Positions 31,051-39,176 of a stretch of DNA of 39,176 nt are shown here, piece after piece; position 1 is the stretch's first letter, and the number at the start of each line of letters is the position of its first letter. Origin of the DNA: Bacteroidales bacterium. Lineage in GTDB: Bacteria > Bacteroidota > Bacteroidia > Bacteroidales > JAADGE01. The translations under genes and the position numbers were made by a program. Where the stretch lies: NCBI GenBank assembly GCA_029934515.1, contig JAOZMB010000011.1, positions 1 through 39,176 of the forward strand, written 5' to 3'. The notes beneath the pieces are model-generated. The model was not told the DNA's origin. It saw only the letters and a list, made by a program, of their open reading frames with translations, and searched no databases.

Positions 31051-31984
31051 ATGTTTGTATTTATAGCCTCAATTTTAACTTTTATTTCTGTTTTAATTAT
31101 TCCAGAGGATTATTTTAGAAAATATAAAACAGAAGATATATTGAAATTAAAAATTTCAAACGATGCTAATATTTCTTATAAAGACATAAATGGCAACGGG
31201 AATTTGGAATTTATAGAGTATACTAAAAATGATATTTCTGCAAATAATAATTTGTGTTTTTCTTAATATTTTGGAATTTGACAAAACAATAAAAAAAATT
31301 CATCTTTTAAGAAGATAGTCTTATACTCTATAAAAATTTATAACAACTTGCCTGATGTTTATACATATAATCTTGAATTTATTGATAATAATAAAATTAT
31401 TTTTGAACTGCAATCAGGATTTAGCATTCAGTCACGAAAATTGTATTTGTATGATATAAAGAACGATACATTAATAAAAACAAAAAAAACAAGTATTGCT
31501 TCTTCTTATTTAAAAACAATAAATTATAGTTCAGAAGATTATTTTCTCTTTGATAATACTTACGCATCAGGAAATACAATTTCTTTAAAAGAACTTGAAA
31601 AATATTCAAAATCAGAAAATAAAGATACAGTAAACGTTCTGCAAAATAGCGGTAGAAGCGCATGGAGGAACTATTAGAGCCGAAAATAGACAAAACGGAG
31701 GGACTATTTTTTCGTTTACAGTATCAGGAAAAATTATATATAAAAATAGAGATAAAAATCGTAATTTAAAATCAATACATAATTTCTCGGAAAATGAATT
31801 GAAAATATTAAGAATAATGATTGATGTATTACGTAAAAAAAATATTTCTGAAGCAAGCGAAGTTCTGAAAATTCTGGAAGCAAACAAAAATAATGAGCAG
31901 AGAATTATTAATTGGAAAAATAAAGTCGAAAAGGCTGTTTTTACTGGAAACGAAAAATTATTTAATAAATTAATCGATAATTAA
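31051..31984 (+). pseudogene. Decayed sensor histidine kinase
   Basis: From ATG 31051 the frame encodes a hydrophobic N-terminus and KDINGNGNLEFIEY, then hits TAA (31264) and TGA. The intervening stretch makes sense in another frame (CVFLNILEFDKTIKKIHL), and the first frame resumes as DVYTYNLEFIDNNKIIFELQ up to about 31620. At about 31640-31745 a third frame reads KIAVEAHGGTIRAEN, then RQNGGTIFSFTVSG. This is the G2-box end of a histidine kinase ATPase domain. It continues in frame to TAA 31984 with a charged tail. So the sensor start and the kinase end remain; the TM segment, the H-box and most of the ATPase domain are gone through a deletion near 31625. Confidence 0.7.
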
Positions 31985-32241
31985 AAATAATTAGGACAAT
32001 AGTATTTTTTTATTTTTTGAAATTTATAAAAAAATAAAAAATAGAAATACCTTAAAATAAGAACATTAGCTCTGTGTAGTTACGAAAAAAAGTATTACCG
32101 AATTAAATTCGGTAAACTGTTCGTTTATTCAACAACATAGTAAGGTTGATGTACGTTCTTATTCCGTGCCATGTTATAAACATGACACGAGAACATTCTT
32201 GTGACCACTCAAATTAAATTATTAAATAAATTTTTAAAATT
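31985..32241. other. Hairpin-rich leader region upstream of the giant surface protein
   Basis: Three dyads in about 100 bp: TTACCGAATT-A-AATTCGGTAA (32095-32115, perfect), TCAAC-N11-GTTGA (32129-32149), and CGTGCCATGTT-ATA-AACATGACACG (32165-32189, one mismatch). The last is extended by GTTCT/AGAAC (32155-32159, 32190-32194) across a 5-nt bulge. No tRNA or other known RNA gene is recognisable. It could be an mRNA leader, a terminator array or an insertion remnant. Confidence 0.5.
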
Positions 32242-35200
32242 ATGAATAAATTTATATTTTTTCGATTATTTATAATCTACATGGTATTTATTTTATTTAC
32301 CATTTCTGGTTTTTCGCAGAGGGCAGATGTAAAAATGCCAAATCAGCAGGCTGGATTTTGGGAAAATAAAGGACAATACTCAGACCAAGACGGAAACAAG
32401 AGAACAGACCTTTTGTATGTATATCATGGAGAAGGTTACAAATTGCAACTTAACAAAAACAGATTTAGTTATGATTTGTATCAAAGAGTAACAGATACTC
32501 TTGGGGTTTCGGAAGCAACAGGAGAAATGGAAATAGAACAAAAATACATTTTCCACAGAGTTGATGTAGAGTTGCTCGGCGCAAACAAAAATGCAATGAT
32601 TATACAAGAAGGAAAAAGTAAATCTTTTAAAAACTTTTATCTTGAACACACAGGAAAGAAAGGAGCAACAGGAGTTCACAATTATAAAAAAATTACTTAC
32701 AAAAATATATATCCGAATATCGACATTGTTTTTTATTTAAAAAATAAGCAACTTAAATATGATTTTGTTGTGCGAGAAGGAGGAAATGTAGCGGATATTA
32801 AACTAAAAGTAAACGGCGCTGATGATTATGAAGCAGATAGTGATTTCTTAAAATTGGAAACAAGTTTAGGAACATTGTTTAATGAATTTGAGAATACGGA
32901 TATTAAAGCGGAATTATCAAACGGAATTATTCAATTTAAAACATTAAAAGTTTTAAATAATAAAACAAAGAAAATATCAGCAAGTGTAAAACTAAATTCC
33001 CAACACAAAAAAATATTATCAAAAAAATTGCCAGCACCAAAAAATAGCAAAGATTCATTGCCAGCAAATTTTACTTTCTATCAAGATAGGGCAATTGGAA
33101 CTTACTACGGTGATTCAATAGAAGATAGAATTTACGGTGTTGACGTTGATAGCGATAGAAATATTTTTGTAGTCGGCACAACAAATTCTGATGAAAATAT
33201 TGCTACAGACTATGTATTTCAAGGAATTTATAATGGAAATACAGACGGAATTATTGCCAAAACAGATACAGATATGCAAACTTTAATTTGGTCGACTTAC
33301 TATGGTGGCAATGAATTTGATTTATTGTTTGATATTTCAATTAATATGTATAATTATATTGCTGTTGTAGGTTATACAAATTCCAGTAACATGGCACACA
33401 ACGGTTTTCAATCAAGTTTCGGAGGTTCAAATGATGGAATTTTTGCTAAATTCAATTCAAATGGAGAGCGAATATGTAGCAGTTACTTAGGTGGAAGTTC
33501 AAATGATGAGATTACAGGAGTGACAGCTGACGATGATGATTTTTATATAATTGGAAGAACAACAAGTGAAAATAATATTTCAACAACAGGTTCTTATCAA
33601 CCAGAATACGGAGGTGCTAGGGATATTTTTTTAGCAAAAATAAAACAGACTGGAACTAACATAGTTAAAGATTGGTGTACTTACATAGGAGACAATAATC
33701 CAAATTGGTCTGGATCAATTAGTTCTTATAGAAATTATTCAGGTGCCATAATTACAAAAGGTGATTATGTTTATATCGCAGGAGGAACAGGTGGCGCAAT
33801 ATCAGATGATTTCCCTGGTTACAAAAATAATGATGATATAGTATTAGCAAAATTTGATAAATCTGGAAATTTTCAAACAGGTAAATGCTTCGGTGCAAAT
33901 CTGGATGACGAAGCAACATGTATAGGAATAGACAGTAATAATAATATTTGGGTTGGAGGTTATACCAATAGTAAAGAAGATTATGGTAATATAACAACAG
34001 ATAATGCACATCAACGGGAACATGGAGCTGGCGAAAATAATGATGGTTTTATCATGAAATTTAGTCAAAGTGGTGATGAAATAGTAAAAGAATACGGCTC
34101 TTATTTAGGTGGTGAAATTGATGATTATATTTATAGTCTTGCAATTGACGATTATGATTATGTTGTGTTTGTAGGCGAATCTACGAGTGAAGATAATATC
34201 TCAATTTCAGGTAGTTATCAAACTGAATTAGCAGATGGTGGCGGTGGTGGTGAACTTGATGCAATATTTGCTAAATTTAATCCAGCTGGTATTTGTATAT
34301 GGAGTACTTACTATGGACTCGCTCCTGTGGATTATGGTAATGATATAGTTGTTGATAATCAGGGTTATATTATTGGAGTAGGTGCAACAAGAACAGTCTC
34401 ACAAATGACAACTCCTGATGTTTTTAAACCAAATTATATTGCTTCAGATGAGGGTTATATAGTTCGTTTTTGTGATTTAATTATTACAACAGAAGCACAC
34501 AGTCAAACAGTTTGGACAGGGAATACAGCAACTATTTCTGTTACAGCAATTGGTTCTTATCCAGAACTGTTTACATATCAGTGGTACAAAGACGATGAGG
34601 AACTTGTAGATAATGACACAATAACAGGCTCTTCGGATAGAATATTGATTATTAACCCTGTTGTATCTACACATGAGGGAGTTTATACTTGTATAGTTAC
34701 AAATAATTGTGGAGAAGTTTCTTCGGAAGCAACGCTTACAGTTAAAGAAATAGAAATAAACCCAGCTGAAATTTGTCTAAATGAAAGTGCAACAATAACA
34801 GCATCGCCAGGAGGTACTATGTATGAATGGAGTGTTGAAACAACACCGAATAATTGGTCTGAAATACAATCTGGAGTAGGTTTAGACGAGATAACAGTTA
34901 CACCTGATGTTGCTGGAACTTATAATTATCGGCTTATTGTATATGGTTTTAATGAACCTTACGATTCGGCTTATGTTTCATTGATTGTTAATCCTTTGCC
35001 TGTTGCAACAGCAACAGCAGAACCTATTATAATATGCGACACAGAAGAGCTTACATTAAGTGGAAGTGCAACAGGTGGCACACCTGACTATAATTTTTTT
35101 TGGTCTTCTAATCCAGTAGGTTTTACATCAGAAGAGCAAAATACAACGGACACACCTGATGGAAATACAGTTTATAATCTTTTGGTTATAGACGAAAAAG

Positions 35201-38200
35201 GTTGCCAAGCAACAGATAATGTTTCAATAACTGTAAATCCTTTGCCATATCCTCACACACTGATGGGCGGTGGCGGATATTGTGACGGTGTCGATGGAGT
35301 TGAGATATTTTTTAATCCATCGGAGTCTGGAGTCAGCTATCAGCTAATATATAATGGCACAGATTACGGAGACCCAATTGAAGGAGATGCATTAAGCGGT
35401 AGAATATCCTTTGGAACAGAACTTTATCCAGCAGGTATTTACACTGTAAGAGCTTCCAGCAACAGTACGCCATGCACAAGGGATATATCAAATTCAGTGG
35501 AAGTTGAAGTTTATCCTTTGCCAGATGTTGATGCTGGACCAGATACAATAATTTGTGAAAACCCAGATGTGCTTGAACAAATTTTCGCACAAACATTAGG
35601 AGGGAGTTTCTCGGGTTCAGATTATATCGATGGTAACATTGATAACTGGACTTTTAACCCAGCTGTTACAGGAACTTATGAATTAACATATACTTATATA
35701 GAGCCTGTTCATCTTTGTGAAAATACCGATGTTAAAATCGTACAGGTTATTACATTAGAACCAGTTACTGTACCTGAAACATATGAGGTCTGTGTAGAAG
35801 GTGATTCTATAATTTTACCAATGGGAATTCCGACAACAGGCATATGGAGTGTTGAGGATGGTATTTTTTATCCTCCTTCTATTGCTGGAGATTATACATT
35901 AAGATATTTTACTGGTATTCAAGGCACAAGTTGTTATAATTACGATGAAATGATTGTAACAGTACACCCGAAGCCACATCCTCATATACTGAGGGGCGGT
36001 GGCGGATATTGTGACGGTGTCGATGGAGTTGAGATATTTTTTAATACATCGGAGTCTGGAGTCAGCTATCAGCTAATACATAACGACATAAACTACGGAG
36101 ACCCAATTGAAGGAGATGCATCAGACGGTAGAATATCCTTTGGAACAGAACTTTATCCAGCAGGTATTTACACTGTAAGAGCTTCCAGCAACAGTACGCC
36201 ATGCACAAGGGATATATCAAATTCAGTGGAAGTTGAAGTTTATCCTTTGCCAGATGTTGATGCTGGACCAGATACAATAATTTGTGAAAACCCAGATGTG
36301 CTTGAACAAATTTTCGCACAAACATTAGGAGGGAGTTTCTCGGGTTCAGATTATATCGATGGTAACATTGATAACTGGACTTTTAACCCAGCTGTTACAG
36401 GAACTTATGAATTAACATATACTTATATAGAGCCTGTTCATCTTTGTGAAAATACCGATGTTAAAATCGTACAGGTTATTACATTAGAACCAGTTACTGT
36501 ACCTGAAACATATGAGGTCTGTGTAGAAGGTGATTCTATAATTTTACCAATGGGAATTCCGACAACAGGCATATGGAGTGTTGAGGATGGTATTTTTTAT
36601 CCTCCTTCTATTGCTGGAGATTATACATTAAGATATTTTACTGGTATTCAAGGCACAAGTTGTTATAATTACGATGAAATGATTGTAACAGTACACCCGA
36701 AGCCAGATGTTTACGGTGGTGATACGGAATATGTTTGTGCAAACATAGACCCTTTTTATCTGAGCGGACATACGCCTGCGGGAGGAACTTTTACTGATAA
36801 TGAGAATAATACAATTTCTTTGGACAGTCTTTTTAACCCAGCTTCTGCCGAAATTGGTAATAATTTTCTTACATATACATATACAGATGGAAACGGTTGT
36901 ACAAATTTTGCAACTAAAATAGTACATGTTTATCCTATTCCTATTATAGAGACAGAAGATACAACATTGTGTAATCAACCAATAGGAATACAATTAACAG
37001 TTACAGTAACTACAGATAATCCTGGAAATGGTATTTTTAACATGGAGGATTATGATTATGTTACTGAGGACGGAATATTTACACCTTCTGGGCTTCCTGG
37101 CGGAACTGGAATATACGATGTTATTTACACTTATACAGACGGAAACGAATGTATTCATTCCGAAGTATTAAAAGTTACTGTTGAAGATGCAAAAATCTTA
37201 ACAATTCCAGAAGACTTTTCTTTATGCCTTAACGCCCCAGATACAACTTTGCAGGCAACTCCTGAGGGCGGTTATTGGACAGGTGATATTGTGACCCAAG
37301 CAGGAACGGTAACAACGAATCCAGCAGGAACATTTTCACTTATTTATATTTATGCTGCTGGAACTTCTTGTGAATTAAGAGACACAGTAGAAGTTACAAT
37401 ACACGGACTGCCGGTTGTAAATGCTGGAGACGATATTGAAATATGTTATGGCGACCAGAATTTTATACAAGACCCACCAGCTCAACCAGCCAACGGAATT
37501 TGGACAGGTCTCGGAATTATTGATGAAGTAACAGGATTATTTAATACTGTTTATTCAGGTACTCCTTATATTCTAACAGTTGATACTATTACATATTCTT
37601 ATACAGACAGTAACAGTTGCACTAATTCGGATACAAAAATTATTACAATAAATCCTTTGCCTGAAATTATTTTGAACAAAGATACTTTGAATTTGTGTCT
37701 TAATCCAGAAGGTTCATATCAACTTGATTCGCTTCTTGATTCGGAAGAAGGTGGAATTTGGACTTATGAAAATGAAACATTAATTCAAAACGGTATTTTC
37801 ATTCCGGATACGGAAGGAGATTTTAATGTAATTTATACTTATACAAATACAATTACAGGATGTGAAAACAGCGAGACAATAGTAATAACTGTTACAGATT
37901 ATGATGATTTAACAATGCCAGCTGATATTGAAATTTGTCATTGTGATGAGCTTGCAACTTTATTTACAAATATTTCAGGTGGAACTTGGGAATGTATAAA
38001 TTTTCCAGATTTAATCGATACTCTCGGAAATGTAAATACTTGTTATACTCCATCTTCTACACCGTATATTCTAACTTATACAGTTGGCGAAGGTACTTGT
38101 GAACAAATAGGAAATATGTCAATTAAAATTTATGCACTTCCTTTTGTTGAGGCATATCCGCAAACTATTTGTGAAGACGTACCAGAACTTACTTTGACAG

Positions 38201-39176
38201 CAAATCAATTTCCAGGTAGTTGGGATATTATTTTAGGTTCAGGAACTATTAACGACAATATTTTTTATACAGAAGTAGCTGGAAATACAGACGTAGAATT
38301 TACTTATACTGACCCAAACACAACATGTGTAAACAAGGATACAACAACTATTACAGTTAATCCTTTGCCTACAATAATTTTGAATAGAGATACTTTGCCT
38401 TTGTGTCTTAATCCCGATGGTTCATATCAACTTGATTCGCTTCTTGATTCGGAAGAAGGTGGAATTTGGACTTATGAAAATGAAACATTAATTCAAAACG
38501 GTATTTTCATTCCGGATACGGAAGGAGATTTTAATGTAATTTATACTTATACAAATACAATTACAGGATGTGAAAACAGAGATACAACAGTAATAACTGT
38601 TACAGATTATGAAGATTTAATAATGCCTAATGATACTTCTGTATGTTTGAATAGTTCGATTTTTTTATTAGAAATAAATATACCTGGTGGAACATGGACA
38701 TGTACAAACGAACCAGATGCAATTGATGAAACAGGAAATTTTGATCCAACAGGTTTATTAGCTGGAGAATATTATTTAAACTATACAGTTGGCGAAGGTA
38801 CTTGTATGCAAACAGGAAATATGACTGTTACTATTCTTCCGCTTCCAGAGGTTACAGCACATCCGCAAACTATTTGTGAAGACGTGCCAGAGATTATTTT
38901 GACAGCAGACCAATTTCCAGGTATTTGGGTAATTATTTCAGGTACAGGAACTATTAACGATAATATTTTTTATACAAATGGAGACGGAATTATAGAAGTA
39001 GAATTTACTTATACTGACAATAACGGCTGTATTAATTCAGATACAACAACTATTACAGTTAATCCTTTGCCTGAAATTATTTTGAACAAAGATACTTTGC
39101 CTTTGTGTTTTAATCCATCTAGTTCATATCAACTTGATTCGCTTCTTGATTCGGAAGAAGGTGGAATTTGGACTTA
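32242..39176 (+). CDS. Giant surface protein: DUF7948-like region, seven SBBP propeller blades, Ig-like domain and repeated modules (3' end outside window)
   Basis: Open from ATG 32242 to the window end: at least 2311 residues. A signal peptide (about 1-25, ending ISGFSQ) leads into a domain with FWENKGQYSDQ and YPNIDIVFY (about 30-230), typical of the region preceding SBBP repeats. Seven SBBP-type blades follow (about 285-746), each with (S/T)YYGG-like starts, a VDxDxxIFVVGxTNS core and GxxDGxIAKF ends, enough for a complete seven-bladed propeller. An Ig-like domain (about 752-835, with YQWYKDDEELV and GVYTCIV) comes next. The rest is many modules of about 80-120 residues with GGxW, YTYTDxNGC and ITVNPLP. 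Two sets are large tandem duplications. Export by T9SS is expected; the sorting domain lies off the edge. Confidence 0.9.
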   Translation, partial: MNKFIFFRLFIIYMVFILFTISGFSQRADVKMPNQQAGFWENKGQYSDQDGNKRTDLLYVYHGEGYKLQLNKNRFSYDLYQRVTDTLGVSEATGEMEIEQKYIFHRVDVELLGANKNAMIIQEGKSKSFKNFYLEHTGKKGATGVHNYKKITYKNIYPNIDIVFYLKNKQLKYDFVVREGGNVADIKLKVNGADDYEADSDFLKLETSLGTLFNEFENTDIKAELSNGIIQFKTLKVLNNKTKKISASVKLNSQHKKILSKKLPAPKNSKDSLPANFTFYQDRAIGTYYGDSIEDRIYGVDVDSDRNIFVVGTTNSDENIATDYVFQGIYNGNTDGIIAKTDTDMQTLIWSTYYGGNEFDLLFDISINMYNYIAVVGYTNSSNMAHNGFQSSFGGSNDGIFAKFNSNGERICSSYLGGSSNDEITGVTADDDDFYIIGRTTSENNISTTGSYQPEYGGARDIFLAKIKQTGTNIVKDWCTYIGDNNPNWSGSISSYRNYSGAIITKGDYVYIAGGTGGAISDDFPGYKNNDDIVLAKFDKSGNFQTGKCFGANLDDEATCIGIDSNNNIWVGGYTNSKEDYGNITTDNAHQREHGAGENNDGFIMKFSQSGDEIVKEYGSYLGGEIDDYIYSLAIDDYDYVVFVGESTSEDNISISGSYQTELADGGGGGELDAIFAKFNPAGICIWSTYYGLAPVDYGNDIVVDNQGYIIGVGATRTVSQMTTPDVFKPNYIASDEGYIVRFCDLIITTEAHSQTVWTGNTATISVTAIGSYPELFTYQWYKDDEELVDNDTITGSSDRILIINPVVSTHEGVYTCIVTNNCGEVSSEATLTVKEIEINPAEICLNESATITASPGGTMYEWSVETTPNNWSEIQSGVGLDEITVTPDVAGTYNYRLIVYGFNEPYDSAYVSLIVNPLPVATATAEPIIICDTEELTLSGSATGGTPDYNFFWSSNPVGFTSEEQNTTDTPDGNTVYNLLVIDEKGCQATDNVSITVNPLPYPHTLMGGGGYCDGVDGVEIFFNPSESGVSYQLIYNGTDYGDPIEGDALSGRISFGTELYPAGIYTVRASSNSTPCTRDISNSVEVEVYPLPDVDAGPDTIICENPDVLEQIFAQTLGGSFSGSDYIDGNIDNWTFNPAVTGTYELTYTYIEPVHLCENTDVKIVQVITLEPVTVPETYEVCVEGDSIILPMGIPTTGIWSVEDGIFYPPSIAGDYTLRYFTGIQGTSCYNYDEMIVTVHPKPHPHILRGGGGYCDGVDGVEIFFNTSESGVSYQLIHNDINYGDPIEGDASDGRISFGTELYPAGIYTVRASSNSTPCTRDISNSVEVEVYPLPDVDAGPDTIICENPDVLEQIFAQTLGGSFSGSDYIDGNIDNWTFNPAVTGTYELTYTYIEPVHLCENTDVKIVQVITLEPVTVPETYEVCVEGDSIILPMGIPTTGIWSVEDGIFYPPSIAGDYTLRYFTGIQGTSCYNYDEMIVTVHPKPDVYGGDTEYVCANIDPFYLSGHTPAGGTFTDNENNTISLDSLFNPASAEIGNNFLTYTYTDGNGCTNFATKIVHVYPIPIIETEDTTLCNQPIGIQLTVTVTTDNPGNGIFNMEDYDYVTEDGIFTPSGLPGGTGIYDVIYTYTDGNECIHSEVLKVTVEDAKILTIPEDFSLCLNAPDTTLQATPEGGYWTGDIVTQAGTVTTNPAGTFSLIYIYAAGTSCELRDTVEVTIHGLPVVNAGDDIEICYGDQNFIQDPPAQPANGIWTGLGIIDEVTGLFNTVYSGTPYILTVDTITYSYTDSNSCTNSDTKIITINPLPEIILNKDTLNLCLNPEGSYQLDSLLDSEEGGIWTYENETLIQNGIFIPDTEGDFNVIYTYTNTITGCENSETIVITVTDYDDLTMPADIEICHCDELATLFTNISGGTWECINFPDLIDTLGNVNTCYTPSSTPYILTYTVGEGTCEQIGNMSIKIYALPFVEAYPQTICEDVPELTLTANQFPGSWDIILGSGTINDNIFYTEVAGNTDVEFTYTDPNTTCVNKDTTTITVNPLPTIILNRDTLPLCLNPDGSYQLDSLLDSEEGGIWTYENETLIQNGIFIPDTEGDFNVIYTYTNTITGCENRDTTVITVTDYEDLIMPNDTSVCLNSSIFLLEINIPGGTWTCTNEPDAIDETGNFDPTGLLAGEYYLNYTVGEGTCMQTGNMTVTILPLPEVTAHPQTICEDVPEIILTADQFPGIWVIISGTGTINDNIFYTNGDGIIEVEFTYTDNNGCINSDTTTITVNPLPEIILNKDTLPLCFNPSSSYQLDSLLDSEEGGIWT
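35248..36705 (+). repeat. Two tandem 729-bp units inside the surface protein gene
   Basis: Unit 1 is about 35248-35976 and unit 2 about 35977-36705, offset exactly 729 bp (243 codons). About 580 bp, from 35398 to 35976, are identical to the second unit by eye. Differences cluster in the first 150 bp (for example ATATATAATGGCACAGATTA versus ATACATAACGACATAAACTA). The frame is kept, so the protein gains a duplicated 243-residue module. Confidence 0.85.
37651..39176 (+). repeat. Tandem units of about 705 bp inside the surface protein gene
   Basis: Units start at 37651, 38359 (offset 708) and 39061 (offset 702; third unit cut by the edge), each beginning AATCCTTTGCCT. A core of about 155 bp (37713-37869 versus 38421-38577) is identical by eye; the remainder is diverged. 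All offsets are multiples of three. Confidence 0.8.

Noticed and set aside
31051-31266. A genuine small 71-residue membrane protein
   Set aside because: The same coding sense continues past the stop in shifted frames and leads to a histidine kinase G2 box, so a pseudogene explains it better.
32095-32194. Possible tRNA or known small RNA in the hairpin cluster
   Set aside because: No cloverleaf, no T-loop GTTCNA at the right spacing and no CCA end. Kept only as an unexplained structured region.
35333-36325. Long reverse-strand open frames repeated at 35333-35596 and 36062-36325
   Set aside because: They are antisense to the duplicated modules of the forward-strand surface protein, whose frame, motifs and length are convincing. 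The repeat of the antisense frame follows from the DNA duplication.
35248-39176. CRISPR-like regular repetition
   Set aside because: Periods are over 700 bp, in frame and coding, with no short palindromic repeat and no spacers.

Overview
The window (39,176 bp, very AT-rich) comes from a member of the Bacteroidota. Evidence: a type-B T9SS sorting domain and SprB-type repeats on one giant surface protein; an rpmB-rpmG-DUF4295-ftsY cluster; TAnnTTTG-type -7 promoter elements with no convincing Shine-Dalgarno sites; Bacteroidota-style LeuS, PBP4 and FtsY. An octaheme cytochrome operon and several decayed mobile sequences point to an anaerobic or microaerobic free-living organism. I cannot name the genus.

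Layout. 1-2400: the N-terminal part of a probable type IIG restriction-modification enzyme running off the left edge, and a six-TM methyl-accepting chemotaxis protein. 2410-5447: PBP4-type D,D-carboxypeptidase, a PhnP-like metallo-hydrolase and an RsmI-like methyltransferase. 5479-11777: the most distinctive block. A Crp/Fnr regulator is divergent from a run of six genes: a Cys-rich two-TM protein, a double-rhodanese lipoprotein, an octaheme cytochrome c of the tetrathionate reductase (Otr) type, a cytochrome b561-like protein fused to two PAS domains, a six-Cys zinc-ribbon protein and a His-rich NifX-like protein. 11877-20458: L,D-transpeptidase, an IS630-type transposase relic, gpmI, leuS, nth, a PfkB kinase and a polytopic membrane protein. 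20641-25597: a small membrane-anchored protein and a 1525-aa T9SS protein (13 SprB-like repeats, four PKD-like domains, CHU_C). 25887-30655: mtnA, HMG-CoA lyase, ftsY, DUF4295, rpmG, rpmB and an SDR reductase. 30656-39176: a decayed histidine kinase, a hairpin-rich leader and a more than 2300-aa surface protein (DUF7948-like region, seven SBBP propeller blades, Ig-like domain, recently duplicated modules) that continues past the right edge.

How the genes fit together. The Otr block reads as a membrane-linked respiratory or detoxification module. The cytochrome b would pass quinol electrons to the periplasmic octaheme protein. The rhodanese lipoprotein would handle sulfane sulfur nearby, the PAS pair would sense a ligand or redox state at the membrane, and the divergent Crp/Fnr protein (with an N-terminal CxxC) would control transcription. 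This is inference from domain content and gene order.

Non-coding structure is unusually informative. One dispersed family of about 115-130 bp has terminal inverted repeats GGCAAACGCATCAAAA and TA flanks. One end of the same sequence lies just upstream of the IS630 relic, so these are probably MITEs of that IS. A second family flanks nth in inverted orientation. Two sets of large in-frame tandem duplications (729 bp and about 705 bp) lie in the right-hand surface protein.
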